Positions 10,501 to 21,103 of a DNA stretch of 60,675 bases are shown one piece after another. Below the pieces are notes generated by a model, which was not told the DNA's origin, searched no databases, and saw only the letters and a program-made list of their open reading frames with translations. The translations under genes and the position numbers were made by a program. The stretch lies in assembly GCA_944322095.1 (NCBI GenBank), contig CALUNU010000015.1, positions 1 through 60,675 on the forward strand, given 5' to 3'. This DNA comes from an uncultured Alloprevotella sp. GTDB lineage: Bacteria > Bacteroidota > Bacteroidia > Bacteroidales > Bacteroidaceae. Position 1 is the first letter of the stretch. Every line of letters begins with the position of its first letter.

Positions 10501-10990
10501 TACGCCTTTCCTCTATGTTCCTACCGATGAGCACACGGGTAACACCGACAACTTCTATGTAGCCGAGATTGGCGAATCCACCAGCCGCATCCCGACCTAC
10601 GCAACGGAACCGCTGAGCCAGAACGGTCTCTACGGTACGTTCAAGAGCACCACGCTCAACCCGGGCTTCGGCACATTCCACTCGGGCGTATTCTATGTTG
10701 TGGAAGAAAACATGGCAGAATACATCAAGAGCGTGGCTCCCTACCAGGCCTACCTCGGTCAAGGCATTCCTGAAATCGCCGAGAGCGACGTAACGGACGA
10801 CATGTACGTTATCGAAGGTGCCGGCAACGTAACGGCCATCGAGAACGTAACGATCCAGAAGAACGAGAAAGTTGACGTTTACACCACCTCGGGTGTGCTC
10901 GTCCGCAAGAACGTTCTCTTCGGTACGGCCACGAACGGCCTGCCCGCCGGCATCTACATCGTTGGCGGCCAGAAAGTGCTCGTGAAATAA
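7532..10990 (+). CDS. Large secreted surface protein with discoidin-like domain and sorting tail (paralogue A)
   Basis: The 1152-residue protein has a signal peptide (to about residue 23, ending SSYAQ). Repeated beta-rich, ricin/MIR-like segments follow (YYYIKNYRSDNNGVYAA, VEIQASTDGS). Around residues 475-650 there is a discoidin/F5/8-type-C-like region (LDLNTYFHTAWSS, LKMTKRWKANG). FIVAR-like helices (EAVEAARTYLETA, FQAAIDAQ) lie at about 665-780. The C-terminus NEKVDVYTTSGVLVRK to GLPAGIYIVGGQKVLVK resembles the Bacteroidota type A sorting domain, implying secretion or surface anchoring. Carbohydrate or host-glycan binding is an inference. It is a tandem paralogue of the gene at 11351 but uses more A/T-ending codons. 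It has its own promoter and terminator. Confidence 0.8.
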   Translation: MKKLHYLSAFLLLAAGATSSYAQKWVVNDGDEYLTSIPVGVPVALHSVTGNAYLCGTGNGVSNITDNCAFVFEDAGNGTYRLKQYETNLYFGDQELGGTSDSSDTPPSQNPSDFTWMTENPDEAFTFFANNPNPEASGEAGEVDYETAKGLTSATYEAENITRYFIFTRSPLKSDNVATYLGYYSAKPFLSPWVDTNLWTVSKLSEAPAFSQLQTVLTELFPNNVTGDNYPVGDNPGQISQELFNEAESLVTTARGYTSSTDEATILTMIDQLRAIKERLNTEYNPVVAGYYYIKNYRSDNNGVYAAANGVKWKASYDFPAEPAVDDASYLWEFIETEGGFAIRNYATGEYVNDIANNSVILPFTDTPVAHTFTHNPENELGRGDVFTIAAANHANEATWNADPAGNIVYWGAVNASGNSFTLHKVDESALGGLAELVEQNRLNDNLTSLYNEAFALYLSGRRFTSDATADSDYTVPGLAEDASLLSSNAPETTEGEIANAVDLDLNTYFHTAWSSGASTEPQNTIHYLQANLAEPVETGALTLKMTKRWKANGASDDSPAVVEIQASTDGSTFTTVSGYSNVTIDYAYSATYNEETRENMTTLLNVDGIPSGTQAIRMLVKNTPSKKKNGQGNVFFSLSEFHVYSATYNAESPYEQVPAEMRAEFETQMSAAEAELNAEKATQATIDALQAAYDNVHDNMPEPSIAREAVEAARTYLETAQEGEGIGYFRTGGKEAFQAAIDAQEANISDNMTLEQVNSVVSAIDAATAEFDTYLILPETGKLYTVQAGTSTTSLTDQYLYAVNVNTPAKWGGYDTTPDDENDTNVDPATNYAYLWFVESVDGTEVTLRNLGTGLYVGNQNTRNSAVPVTLEPTTVTLRYARTAGLLNVVVGDGMYLNSQEGSGNWVAWDQAEGTDNSAVKFTEFTSDLSQTYGSTSFTLPEGNTTQFLCLPYEVWSYADQGSFYTVAGKVGENLYLSPVDERSNIAAGTPFLYVPTDEHTGNTDNFYVAEIGESTSRIPTYATEPLSQNGLYGTFKSTTLNPGFGTFHSGVFYVVEENMAEYIKSVAPYQAYLGQGIPEIAESDVTDDMYVIEGAGNVTAIENVTIQKNEKVDVYTTSGVLVRKNVLFGTATNGLPAGIYIVGGQKVLVK

Positions 10991-11018
10991 GCTGCACGGC
11001 TCACATCCAACCCCTTTC

Positions 11019-11054
11019 AGCGGGGCTGCTCCCACGGGAGCAGCCCCGCTTTTT
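11019..11054 (+). terminator. Intrinsic terminator after paralogue A
   Basis: Stem AGCGGGGCTGCTCCC/GGGAGCAGCCCCGCT (15 bp, 2-nt loop) followed by TTTTT, 29 bp after the stop codon. Confidence 0.85.
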
Positions 11055-11284
11055 GTTGCCCGCCTGCGGGAAAGCACCGGCATGGCCCGCCCCTGCGACG
11101 GAACAGCCCGCCGCACGCCTATTATATATTACCGCCATGCGGCCCGCGGCGGAACGCGCCAGTTCAGCTGCACAAAGGGGCCAGAAATGGGCAAGTGGAC
11201 TTGACAAACAGAGGGGGAAAAACGCCGAAAACAAGAAATGCAGGGGTTTCGGCCCGAAAACGTCCGTTTTTTCCGCAAAAACGC

Positions 11285-11316
11285 TTGGTGCGGCTTTGAA
11301 AAAAGCGGTACTTTTG
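11285..11316 (+). promoter_or_regulatory. Promoter of paralogue B
   Basis: TTG at 11285-11287 and TACTTTTG at 11309-11316 are 21 bp apart. The ATG at 11351 lies 34 bp downstream. The rest of the gap 11055-11284 holds no recognisable gene. Confidence 0.55.
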
Positions 11317-11350
11317 GAGCGATAAACACTAAGTTTCACACAAAGTCTAA

Positions 11351-14300
11351 ATGCACATGAAAAAAGTTCACTTATTTCTGTCGGCATTGGCGCTTTCGCT
11401 GATACCGGGAGGAGGCGACATTTCCGCCCAAGACTACCAGTGGCGGGAAGACAAGCCGATGACGACCATCACGCCCGGCGTGGAGGTGGTGCTCCGCAAC
11501 GGCTACGGCAATGGCGGCTTCTTGCAAAACAAGAGCGTCCTCGCCGACGGCAACAACAACGACGCTGTGTACGTCTTCGAGGAGGGAACGCCCATGGACG
11601 ACAGCACGCCCACCTACTACCTCAAGCAGGTGTCGACGGGCAAGTACATCACGCTGGGAGGTATGATCTCGGCCGGTGGAGCCAACGTCAACTCGACGGA
11701 CTACACCGACAACAAGGCACAAGCCTACAACTTCACGGCCAAGCCTGCCGTGTTCTACGCATCGAATGAGGAGGCCAACGCCAGTGGCGACCTCTCCAAC
11801 GCAACCATCCTCGAACTGCCCGAAGGACAGTCGCCCTTCATCTTCACCGGCATCGAGTATTACGAGGACGAAACGCTTCATTGGCTCTGTACCGACGGAG
11901 GCAACCAGGCCATCTTCTACCAGTACATCAACACGAACGTGTGGTACATCTACGAAACGGAGAAGGCATCGGGCTACACGCTGTTGCGCAACACCATTTC
12001 GTCGCTCTTCCCCGCCGGCGTAACGGAGGACAACTGGCCCGTGGGCGACGACCCCGGCCACATCAGCGACGACGTGTTCCAGTCGTTGGTGGACGCTTAC
12101 AGCGAGGCCAACCAGATGACGTCGTCGACGCCCGCCGAGGAATGCAACGCCATGGTTGAACGCCTCAAGCAGGTGTATGAAGAAGCCATGGCAGCCATGA
12201 AGCCCGTCGTGGCAGGCTACTACTACATGACGAACCATCGCGACGCAACGATGGGTGTACATGCGGGTACGAACGCCAACGGCGTGGAAGGCGTGCGCTG
12301 GACCTCGGGCTACGACTTCCCCGAAACGCCCGACATCGACGACGCCGCCTACATCTGGCAGCTCGAAGAGGCCGACGGCGGCTTCACCATCAAGAACTTC
12401 AGCAACGGACGCTACGTTGCCGACCGCAACGACATCTCGGTAATGTTGGAGTTCACCGACGAGCCCGTGGTTCACACCATCGTGCCCCAGACGGCCAACA
12501 ACAAGGGTGCCCGCTTCAACATCCAGGCAGCCGACCATCCCAACATCAACACGTGGAACGCCGACCCGAACGGAAACATCGTATATTGGGCCGGCAACAA
12601 CGGTCAGGCCGACGGCAACTGCTTCACGCTCTACTCCATCGACCCCGCAGCCTTGGAAGGCATGACCGAAACGGTGCAGCAGAACAACCGCAACACGCAG
12701 CTCACCAAGCTCGTGAAAAACGCCAAGGCCAGCTTGAAGAACGCCCGCGGCTACGCCACCGAAGCTGAAAAGAACAGCGACTACACCGTGCCCGGCCTGG
12801 CCGACGCCGCCGAGTTCCTCTCCACCAACGCGCAGGAGCCCACCGAAGGCGCCATGGCCAACATCGTCGATGCCGACCTGAGCACCTACTTCCACTCCAT
12901 TTGGAGCGCAGGCTGGGCCGAAGGCCACGACGAGAGCGAGGGCAACGCGCCCCACTATCTGCAAGTGACGCTGCCGCAGCCCGTTTCGGGCGTAGCCCTG
13001 AAAATGACGAAGCGCTGGAAGAACGCCAACCAGGCCGACAACGCCCCGACGGTTGTCGAAATCCAGGCCTCGACCGACGGCGGCACGAGCTTTGCCACCG
13101 TCCCCGGCTACGAAGAAGCTGAGATCAACTACCAGTATCCCGCCACGGTTGGCGAGGAAACACGCCAGAACGTCACGGGCATCCTCTACGTTGAAGGCCT
13201 GCCCGAGGGCACGAACGCCCTGCGCATGGTTGTGCTCCACACCGTGAGCGACGGCGCCAACAAGACGTCGGGTGCCGTGTTCTTCTCGCTCTCCGAGTTC
13301 CGCGTTTACGAGGCAGCCTACGATCCCGAGCTCTCCATCCTTGAAAAGGTGCCGGCCGAGATACGTGAAGCCCTGAACAACGCCATCGCCAAGGCCGAAG
13401 CCGAGCTGGCCGAAGAGAAAGCCACCGACGCCACCATCGCCGAACTGAGCGAGGCTTACGACGCATTCCTGGAGAACCTGCCCGACCCGCAGCGTGCCAA
13501 GGACGCCCTCGACGCAGCCCGCTCGCTGCTCGAAACGGCCGTTGAGGGCGAAGGCCTCGGCTACTTCACCGCCGGCAGCAAAGCCACGTTCGAAGCAGCC
13601 ATCAACGCCCAGGCCGGCCTCATCAAGGAAGCCATGACGCTCGACGAAGTGGAAAGCGTGACGGCAGCCATCGACGCCGCCACCGACGAGTTCCTCAACG
13701 CGCTCATCACGCCCGAGGTCAACACGTTCTACGTCATCCGCAGCGCCACGTCGTCCACCGGGACAAACTACATGCTCTATGCCCCGAGCAACAGCGACGT
13801 ACAAAATCCCGTTCGCGCCGGAGGCTACAACAGCGAGACGCAGGAAAGCACGGTCAACCCGAGCCAGAACCTCAACTACCTGTGGTACGTCGAGAGCAAG
13901 GAGGGCCGCAACATCACGCTGCGTAACGCCGGTACGGGCCTCTACATGGGCCATCAGGACGGCCTGAGCCAGCCCGTCTACTTCACCACCGAACCCACGC
14001 AGCTGCCCATCCAGTATGCCCGCACCGAGGGCTGCTTCAACATCATCGTGGGCGCCGATGCCTCGGGTGCCAACATGTATTGCAACCTGCAAGGCGGCAC
14101 GGGCCCGAACATGGTGGGCTGGACGTCGGCCAATGGTAACGACAACAGCGCCCTCAAGTTCGAGGCTACGTCGTTCGACTTCTACGGCATGAACGAACAT
14201 GCCATCGACGGCAACGATGCCCAGATCATGTGCCTGCCCTACTCGATCTACGGCTACAACGACAATGCTGCCTTCTACGACATCGCCGGCTCCAGCACCG

Positions 14301-14830
14301 ACGGCACGAAGCTCTACCTGCAACCCACGACCGACGAAATCCTCGAACCGGGCCGCCCGTTCGTCTACATCCCCAACGAGGGTGTTGAGCTCGACGGCTC
14401 CGACTACTTCTACGTAGTCGAAACGGGCGAGGACGGCACGACCATCCCGCAGCTCACGCTGACGGGCCTGAGCCACAACGGCCTGCAAGGCACCATCACG
14501 GGCGACACGATTGCCAACGGCCTGGGTGTCGTATCGAACGGCAAGCTGTATGTCACGACGGGCAACTACCGCAACAACGTAGGCGCCAACAGCGGATGGA
14601 TTACGCCCGACTACCCGAAGAACTTCGAGCCTGAGGAAGACCTGCCCTACTTCGAAATCAACGGTGAGATCAACGCCATCGACAACGTGACCGTCGTGAA
14701 GAACGAACGCGTCGACGTCTACACCGCAACGGGTGTGGCCGTACGCAAGGGCGTTCTGCGCAGCAATGCCACGGATGGTCTGCCCAAGGGCGTCTACATC
14801 GTGGGCGGTCAAAAGGTGCTGAAAAAATGA
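11351..14830 (+). CDS. Large secreted surface protein with discoidin-like domain and sorting tail (paralogue B)
   Basis: The 1159-residue protein is colinear with the 7532 gene: signal peptide, MIR/ricin-like segments (VVAGYYYMTNHRDATMG), a discoidin-like region (DADLSTYFHSIWSAGW, ALKMTKRWKN), FIVAR-like helices (AKDALDAARSLLETAVEGEG), and the tail VDVYTATGVAVRKGV to GVYIVGGQKVLKK. An alternative start at 11357 gives the more usual MKKVHLFL signal peptide. Its codons are almost all G/C-ending, unlike paralogue A, so the two may differ in age or expression. Both have separate promoters and terminators and so can be expressed independently. The ligand is unknown. Confidence 0.8.
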   Translation: MHMKKVHLFLSALALSLIPGGGDISAQDYQWREDKPMTTITPGVEVVLRNGYGNGGFLQNKSVLADGNNNDAVYVFEEGTPMDDSTPTYYLKQVSTGKYITLGGMISAGGANVNSTDYTDNKAQAYNFTAKPAVFYASNEEANASGDLSNATILELPEGQSPFIFTGIEYYEDETLHWLCTDGGNQAIFYQYINTNVWYIYETEKASGYTLLRNTISSLFPAGVTEDNWPVGDDPGHISDDVFQSLVDAYSEANQMTSSTPAEECNAMVERLKQVYEEAMAAMKPVVAGYYYMTNHRDATMGVHAGTNANGVEGVRWTSGYDFPETPDIDDAAYIWQLEEADGGFTIKNFSNGRYVADRNDISVMLEFTDEPVVHTIVPQTANNKGARFNIQAADHPNINTWNADPNGNIVYWAGNNGQADGNCFTLYSIDPAALEGMTETVQQNNRNTQLTKLVKNAKASLKNARGYATEAEKNSDYTVPGLADAAEFLSTNAQEPTEGAMANIVDADLSTYFHSIWSAGWAEGHDESEGNAPHYLQVTLPQPVSGVALKMTKRWKNANQADNAPTVVEIQASTDGGTSFATVPGYEEAEINYQYPATVGEETRQNVTGILYVEGLPEGTNALRMVVLHTVSDGANKTSGAVFFSLSEFRVYEAAYDPELSILEKVPAEIREALNNAIAKAEAELAEEKATDATIAELSEAYDAFLENLPDPQRAKDALDAARSLLETAVEGEGLGYFTAGSKATFEAAINAQAGLIKEAMTLDEVESVTAAIDAATDEFLNALITPEVNTFYVIRSATSSTGTNYMLYAPSNSDVQNPVRAGGYNSETQESTVNPSQNLNYLWYVESKEGRNITLRNAGTGLYMGHQDGLSQPVYFTTEPTQLPIQYARTEGCFNIIVGADASGANMYCNLQGGTGPNMVGWTSANGNDNSALKFEATSFDFYGMNEHAIDGNDAQIMCLPYSIYGYNDNAAFYDIAGSSTDGTKLYLQPTTDEILEPGRPFVYIPNEGVELDGSDYFYVVETGEDGTTIPQLTLTGLSHNGLQGTITGDTIANGLGVVSNGKLYVTTGNYRNNVGANSGWITPDYPKNFEPEEDLPYFEINGEINAIDNVTVVKNERVDVYTATGVAVRKGVLRSNATDGLPKGVYIVGGQKVLKK

Positions 14831-14871
14831 GGTAAAGAGAAAATCTGAACCGACCTTTTCATAATCTACCC

Positions 14872-14910
14872 AGAAGGGGGCCGGCGCATACAACGCGCCG
14901 ACCCCCTTCT
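14872..14910 (+). terminator. Intrinsic terminator after paralogue B
   Basis: Stem AGAAGGGGGcCGGCGC/GCGCCGaCCCCCTTCT, 42 bp after the stop codon, followed by TCG with only a short T-rich stretch. Confidence 0.75.
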
Positions 14911-14983
14911 TCGTTTACCCACGTGTGCAGGGGGAGCATGGGGCAGCGGAGGGGATGCCGCGAGGCTGTATAGGAGGGGCGCC

Positions 14984-15028
14984 TTCTCCGAGCGGGTGAG
15001 ACGCGATGAATCGCGTCTCTACGTGGCG
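14984..15028. repeat. GAGACGCGAT palindrome module (single copy)
   Basis: CCGAGCGGGTGAGACGCGAT followed by GAATCGCGTCTCTACG. The 10-bp arms GAGACGCGAT/ATCGCGTCTC recur at 32397, 32483, 32840 and 32926. The rest of 14911-15116 has no gene. Confidence 0.7.
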
Positions 15029-15116
15029 GATATCCCTTGCGGGCGAGGCGTGTTAGGGCGTTATGTGGCGTCTCTCCCTTGCGGCCGAAGCGTGCGATTT
15101 TCCCCGCCCACGCCGT

Positions 15117-15455
15117 GTGCGCTATATGGCAAACCGTTAAAGCGGACGGCCACCTTCGTCCGCCTTTTAGCGTTGGAAAGGCGGCGGGAAGGGGCTTCTC
15201 CGTCGATCCATCCCATGGATTTCGATTTCCATCCCATGGATTGGCCGATCCATCCCATGGAAATTTCGATCGATGGGCACTTTTGGGGCGAAAATTCCCT
15301 CCGATTTGCGCCATATAGTGGCAAAAAAGGCCCTCGCCGCGCTGTTTGCGGGAGGGCCTTTGACGTATGTGCTTCTTTGTCAGGTGGTTCTGATTTTCGC
15401 GTATTTGCGAGCGACGGCGCTGTCGGTCGAAAATATTCGATTCTCCGTGTTAAAA
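15117..15455. repeat. 340-bp dispersed element, copy 1 (upstream of gyrB)
   Basis: It opens with GTGCGCTATATGGCA and a GCGGAC/GTCCGC hairpin. Three CCATCCCATGG near-palindromes follow at 15208, 15229 and 15250, exactly 21 bp apart. Then come CGATTTGCGCCATATAGTGG, a hairpin at 15329-15358 (GGCCCTC/GAGGGCC plus CCGC/GCGG), and the end TTCGATTCTCCGTGTTAAAA. The other copies are inverted at 32003-32342 and 45369-45708. In this copy the A-run precedes the hairpin, so it would terminate minus-strand transcription. The element ends 46 bp before the gyrB -33 box. No long open frame is conserved by synonymous change. Confidence 0.85.
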
Positions 15456-15500
15456 AACGCGCGGCGGGGTGCCTTTGGCGCGCAGCGAAATGGGCGCGAG

Positions 15501-15534
15501 GTTTCGCCGTGTCGCAAAATTTCGCTACCTTTGC
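15501..15534 (+). promoter_or_regulatory. gyrB promoter
   Basis: TTTCG at 15502-15506 (-33 type) and TACCTTTGC at 15526-15534 with about 20-bp spacing. Transcription should start near 15541, which excludes GTG at 15553 as the likely start and supports ATG at 15592. Confidence 0.7.
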
Positions 15535-15537
15535 TAA

Positions 15538-17547
<2,010 letters not shown>

Positions 17548-17569
17548 CGCCACGCCGGCAAGCTCACAT

Positions 17570-17605
17570 ACGGCGGACGCCCGCACCCTGCGGGACGTCC
17601 GCCGT
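17570..17605 (+). terminator. Long GC-rich hairpin after gyrB
   Basis: Stem ACGGCGGACGCCCGCA/TGCGGGaCGTCCGCCGT with one bulge and a 3-nt loop, 22 bp after the stop codon. There is no T run, so termination efficiency is uncertain. Confidence 0.55.
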
Positions 17606-17654
17606 AGCGTTACATGCGTAGCACCGGCAGGCGCCACGGGGTCTAACTACCCGA

Positions 17655-18330
17655 TAAACTCGGATGAGCGCAACAACCCCGCGAAGCCACACGGAAATCC
17701 ATCACCACGAATGCACCGACACACCCATCCAGCCGGCCCCAAGGGGGACGAACTTCTCTATAACCGCGGGTGAACGGAGCGAACCCGCGGAAGGAAACAC
17801 CCGCCAGCTTCGGCCCCAAGGGGGTCGAACGCCTACGAGGCATGCCCCACCGACACACAGCTACATACAGAACGCAGGCAGACGGCCACGCACCAATTGG
17901 ACCTCTTTGAGGCCCACATTTTCTATGCGCGCCCTTCCGCCGGTTCACTCCGTTCACCCGCGGCTATAGAATAGTTCGACCGCTGCGCGGCCGTCAATTC
18001 CACGGGGCGGCACAGAGCACAGCAAGGATCGCACACCCGACTATGCTGCCGGCCCCAAGGGGGCCGAACTATTCTATAACCGCAGGTAAGCGCAGCGCGC
18101 CCGCGGAACGTGCTCCCTCCTCCACTCCGGCCCCAAGGGGGTCGAACGCCAGCGAGGCACGACTTGTGGCACTAAGGAGATATAGGACAAGCGCAGTGTA
18201 ACTTTGTGGGTGTTGGCCCCCCTTGGGGCCAACATATATATACGTCGACATTCCGCGGGCGCGCTGCGCTTACCCGCGGTTATAGAGTAGTTCGCCCCCG
18301 ATAGGGGCGCCGGCCGCGCGGTGTGGTTGC
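17655..18330. repeat. Cluster of interspersed palindromes downstream of gyrB
   Basis: This gene-free stretch holds at least four copies of the CCGCGGGT/ACCCGCGG-type stem (near 17766, 17957, 18083 and 18255), in both orientations. Each is joined to CTATAACC or CTATAGAATAG, and they are interspersed with GGCCCCAAGGGGG (near 17738, 17812, 18053 and 18130). The stems vary in sequence: CCGCAGGT/CGCCCGCGG near 18080 has partly unpaired changes. The remaining part to 18590 shows no recognised gene. Confidence 0.75.
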
Positions 18331-18590
18331 GAGTCGCAGTGGACATTCTGCCGCATGGGATGTTGCCTGCGTCGCGCCGCCATCCCCGCCGTCCTCCACG
18401 CTCGGTGATGCTCTCCGCCGCGGCATATATTATATATGGTGGCCTGTCGCGCCCAAAAGCCGCGGGCGATGGGGCGAAACATAAGAGACGTTAAAGTTTT
18501 TCGGGCTCACATTCAGCGTGTTGTTCCCGTGGCGGGGGCGTTTGTCCGCTCGCAGCGGACAGGAGCGGACGGCGTGCCGACGGGGCGTCG

Positions 18591-18599
18591 TATCTTTGC
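18591..18599 (+). promoter_or_regulatory. -7 element for the HU-like gene
   Basis: TATCTTTGC, giving a leader of about 130 nt before the ATG at 18737. No convincing -33 box. Confidence 0.5.
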
Positions 18600-18736
18600 A
18601 CCGTGCCCCGGGAAAGACCCCGGCCGGGCAGAGGCAACGGAGCGCCGCAACCGCTTGCCTCGCGGGACACAACGGCGGCAAAGACATCCCGGCCTTCCCG
18701 AGATGAATGTTTAACCCTTTCAAAAACTTTACTACC

Positions 18737-19171
18737 ATGATTATCTACAAAACCGTGAAACGCAGAAACCCGTCGACCGCAAGTGTGAAGTATTATGCAG
18801 CCGTGTGCGACACGCGGCCCTTCGAACTGGAAGACATCGCCGAGCAGATCCAGGCAAAATGTACCATCCACTCGTCGGACGTGCTGGCCGTGCTGCGCTG
18901 CTTGCAGGAAACCGTCATCGAAGGCCTGCGCGACGGCAAGTCGGTGCGCCTGGGCGACCTGGGCTGCTTCCGCCCCACCGTCAGCAGCGAAGGCTTCGAC
19001 ACGCCCGACGAAGTGACGGCCAAAGCCATCAAGCGCGTCAAGGTGACGTTCTACGCGAACCGCAAGATTTTCGAGGCCATCAAGGTGAGCAACCCCGCCG
19101 TGAAATTCCGCAGCGTACTGGAAGCTGCCGCCGACAACACCACGGAAAACGAGGACGCCAGCGGCCAATGA
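18737..19171 (+). CDS. HU-family DNA-binding protein (HU-HIG type)
   Basis: The 144-residue nucleoid-type protein has the Bacteroidota HU-HIG pattern: MIIYKTVKRRNP at the start, the FELEDIAEQIQAKCTIHSSDV helix region, GLRDGKSVRLGDLGCFRPTV (the HU arm region) and KRVKVTFYANRKIFEAI. It would bind DNA as a dimer. I took the ATG at 18737, which gives the family start; an in-frame ATG at 18707 adds only MFNPFKNFTT. A terminator separates it from the next gene at 19268. HU-HIG genes are often found in accessory loci. Confidence 0.85.
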   Translation: MIIYKTVKRRNPSTASVKYYAAVCDTRPFELEDIAEQIQAKCTIHSSDVLAVLRCLQETVIEGLRDGKSVRLGDLGCFRPTVSSEGFDTPDEVTAKAIKRVKVTFYANRKIFEAIKVSNPAVKFRSVLEAAADNTTENEDASGQ

Positions 19172-19208
19172 CCCGCGGGGGACTGACTCCCCGCCACCCA
19201 TGAGACAT

Positions 19209-19241
19209 GCCCGCCGGCCACGCGGCCGGCGGGCTTTCGTT
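19209..19241 (+). terminator. Intrinsic terminator after the HU-like gene
   Basis: Stem GCCCGCCGGCC/GGCCGGCGGGC (11 bp, loop ACGC) followed by TTTCGTTTT. Confidence 0.8.
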
Positions 19242-19267
19242 TTAACCCCAAGAAAAAACAGAACACC

Positions 19268-19852
19268 ATGAACAACGAAACACTGACCCTGGCGGGAGGC
19301 ATCACCGAATGGGGCTTCCTGGCCGTGGCGGCCGGGGCCTACCTGACGCTCTCGACCGCCCTGATGGCCGCGTGCTTCCGCTGGCTGCGGCGGCTCGTGG
19401 ACAACGTGATGCAACGCAGCGAAGAACGCCTGGACCGCCTGCTCGAAACGGCGGGGCGCCAAAGCGACCTGCTGGCCGAGGTGGCCGAGGCGCTGCGGCC
19501 GCTCTCGCTCTCGCAGGCACGCACCGTGGGCAGCGCCGTGCTCAGGGCCGAAGCCCTCAACACCGGGCAGGCCGTGGCCCAATGGGCCCGCGCGGAGCAC
19601 GACGACGCCACGCTGCCGAAGCGCTGGGCACAGACGGCGGGCGAGCGCTGCCTGCGCTCCGTGCGCACGCTGCTGAACTCGTTCTGCTACCGCGGCCGGC
19701 GCCTCTCGGCCTATACCGACGATGGCTGGGCCGACGTCGTGGCCGAAGCGGCCGCCCGCGAGGCACGCGCTCCGGCAGGCTCGGCGACGAGCGGCATTGC
19801 CCGGGCGTTCGAGGGGCTCATTGCCGACTTTTACCGACGGCTCGACGCATAG
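19268..19852 (+). CDS. Membrane-anchored protein of unknown function
   Basis: The 194-residue protein is of no family I recognise. One hydrophobic segment, about residues 13-38 (EWGFLAVAAGAYLTLSTALMAAC), is followed by a charged helical region (WLRRLVDNVMQRSEERLDRLLETAGRQ) likely to form a coiled coil, then an alanine-rich soluble domain. One membrane helix plus a coiled coil would suit a small membrane-attached adaptor, but no function is supported. The start ATG follows an A-rich stretch 27 bp after the HU terminator, so expression may depend on read-through. It converges with the CotH gene, stop to stop, across 12 bp. Confidence 0.6.
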   Translation: MNNETLTLAGGITEWGFLAVAAGAYLTLSTALMAACFRWLRRLVDNVMQRSEERLDRLLETAGRQSDLLAEVAEALRPLSLSQARTVGSAVLRAEALNTGQAVAQWARAEHDDATLPKRWAQTAGERCLRSVRTLLNSFCYRGRRLSAYTDDGWADVVAEAAAREARAPAGSATSGIARAFEGLIADFYRRLDA

Positions 19853-19864
19853 GGGCGCACGGCT

Positions 19865-21103
19865 CTACGGCCACAGCGCTCCGCCGCCCAGCAGGCTGTC
19901 GAGCCGTGCCAGGCGCAGCAGGTAGGTGCGCCGAAGGCGGTCGGCAGAGGCGTCGAACGTGGGAGCGTCGTCGAAACGGGCCGGGTCGGCCCCGGGCCAA
20001 AGGAGCGCGTCGGTCCGGGCGTCCGCGGCCAGGCGGTCGTGCCACAGGCCTATCGAGTCGGCCAGGGCGTGGAAGCGCGGCGACAGTTCGCGCCAGCGCC
20101 GCTGCACGGCACAGCGAAAGACGGTGTCGGCCAGCAAACGGTCGAACCAGAGGGCGCGGCGGCAGTAGAGGCTGTCGGCCGTGAGGAGCACCGCGTCGGG
20201 CCGGCGCAGACGGGCAGGCCGCAGGTCGCCGCCGGCGTCGAGGCCCACGTCGATGAAAGCCAGGTCGAAGTCCCACACGGGCCCGGCGTGGAGCCTTCCG
20301 CCCGCAGGCCTATACATAAAGCAGCTGCGCGGGCCGTTGGGCTCGGCGTTTTGCGCCAGTTCGTGCAGCAGCCACCAGTCGGCAAACGAGGGCAAGTCCA
20401 ACCACTTGCTCCACAGGCTGCCGGCATCGGCCTGCGGGCCGTAGAGCTGCTGCTCCACGGCGGCGAAGAAGCTGCGTATCTGCCTCAGCTGCCGCGGCGA
20501 GGGGTCGGCCGGCCACCTGACGCCCACGGGCAGGCGGCGCTGGGGCGTGAGGAAGCCGGCCGGCGCGTCGCGGTAGGCATCGAGCTCCACCAGAAAACCG
20601 CCGCGGCCGCCCACGTCGACGCGCCCCGGGGCAACGCGCACGGCCTCGGCCAGCAGGTAGCAGCCCTGTGGGCGGCCGTCGACCGTGACGCGTACGAAGC
20701 GGCTGTCGGGGGTCCAAGGGAGCGACGTGAGGCGGGCCATGGCAAAGGCCAGACGGTTGCGCAGGTGGCTGTGGTCCATGACGTTGGCCAGGAGCACCCA
20801 GCGCCGCCCCGGGGCCATGCCCAGCAGCGGAGCCGCCGACGGCAGGCGCAGGGCCATGGGTTTCTTGGCCTTGGCGGCCGTGGAATGGCCGTGGAGCTTC
20901 ACGGCGGCGCGCCGCGTGCGGTAAACCTCGCGCCCGTCGGGCATGACAACGCTCAGCGCGACGGGCTGCGTCCATGCCTCGCGCTGCAAGGCGGCGGTGC
21001 CCCCGCACAACGACAGGCGCAGCTCGGGCAGCCCGCCGGCCGCCACCGCCGACGGCCACAGCAAGGCCAACAGGCAGCACAGGAAAAAGAGCCATCTTTT
21101 CAT
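19865..21103 (-). CDS. CotH-family secreted protein
   Basis: The 412-residue protein has a signal peptide (MKRWLFFLCCLLALLWPSAVAAG) and a CotH-like fold: KLHGHSTAAKAKKPMALRL (the lysine-bearing strand, about residues 68-86), WVLLANVMDHSHLRNRLAFA, and the metal-site motif GPVWDFDLAF at about 275. CotH proteins are atypical protein kinases in spores and in some secreted bacterial proteins. Kinase activity here is unproven. The start is the ATG at 21103. A much longer frame continues upstream, but it is only antisense to the DUF2723 gene. It is divergent from that gene across a 276-bp gap. Confidence 0.75.
   Translation of the reverse strand: MKRWLFFLCCLLALLWPSAVAAGGLPELRLSLCGGTAALQREAWTQPVALSVVMPDGREVYRTRRAAVKLHGHSTAAKAKKPMALRLPSAAPLLGMAPGRRWVLLANVMDHSHLRNRLAFAMARLTSLPWTPDSRFVRVTVDGRPQGCYLLAEAVRVAPGRVDVGGRGGFLVELDAYRDAPAGFLTPQRRLPVGVRWPADPSPRQLRQIRSFFAAVEQQLYGPQADAGSLWSKWLDLPSFADWWLLHELAQNAEPNGPRSCFMYRPAGGRLHAGPVWDFDLAFIDVGLDAGGDLRPARLRRPDAVLLTADSLYCRRALWFDRLLADTVFRCAVQRRWRELSPRFHALADSIGLWHDRLAADARTDALLWPGADPARFDDAPTFDASADRLRRTYLLRLARLDSLLGGGALWP

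Noticed and set aside
15208..15260. CRISPR array
   Set aside because: Only three 11-bp boxes at 21-bp spacing, no spacers of CRISPR length, no cas genes, and the same boxes recur at unrelated loci.
15117..15455. A small protein encoded by the 340-bp element (frames with HPMDFDFHPMD or MGW repeats)
   Set aside because: The frame is open in all three copies, but differences between copies change amino acids freely instead of falling at silent positions. The preserved properties are box spacing and stem pairing.
18707..18736. Upstream ATG as start of the HU-like gene
   Set aside because: The ten added residues do not match the HU-HIG start, while MIIYKTVKRRNP at 18737 does.
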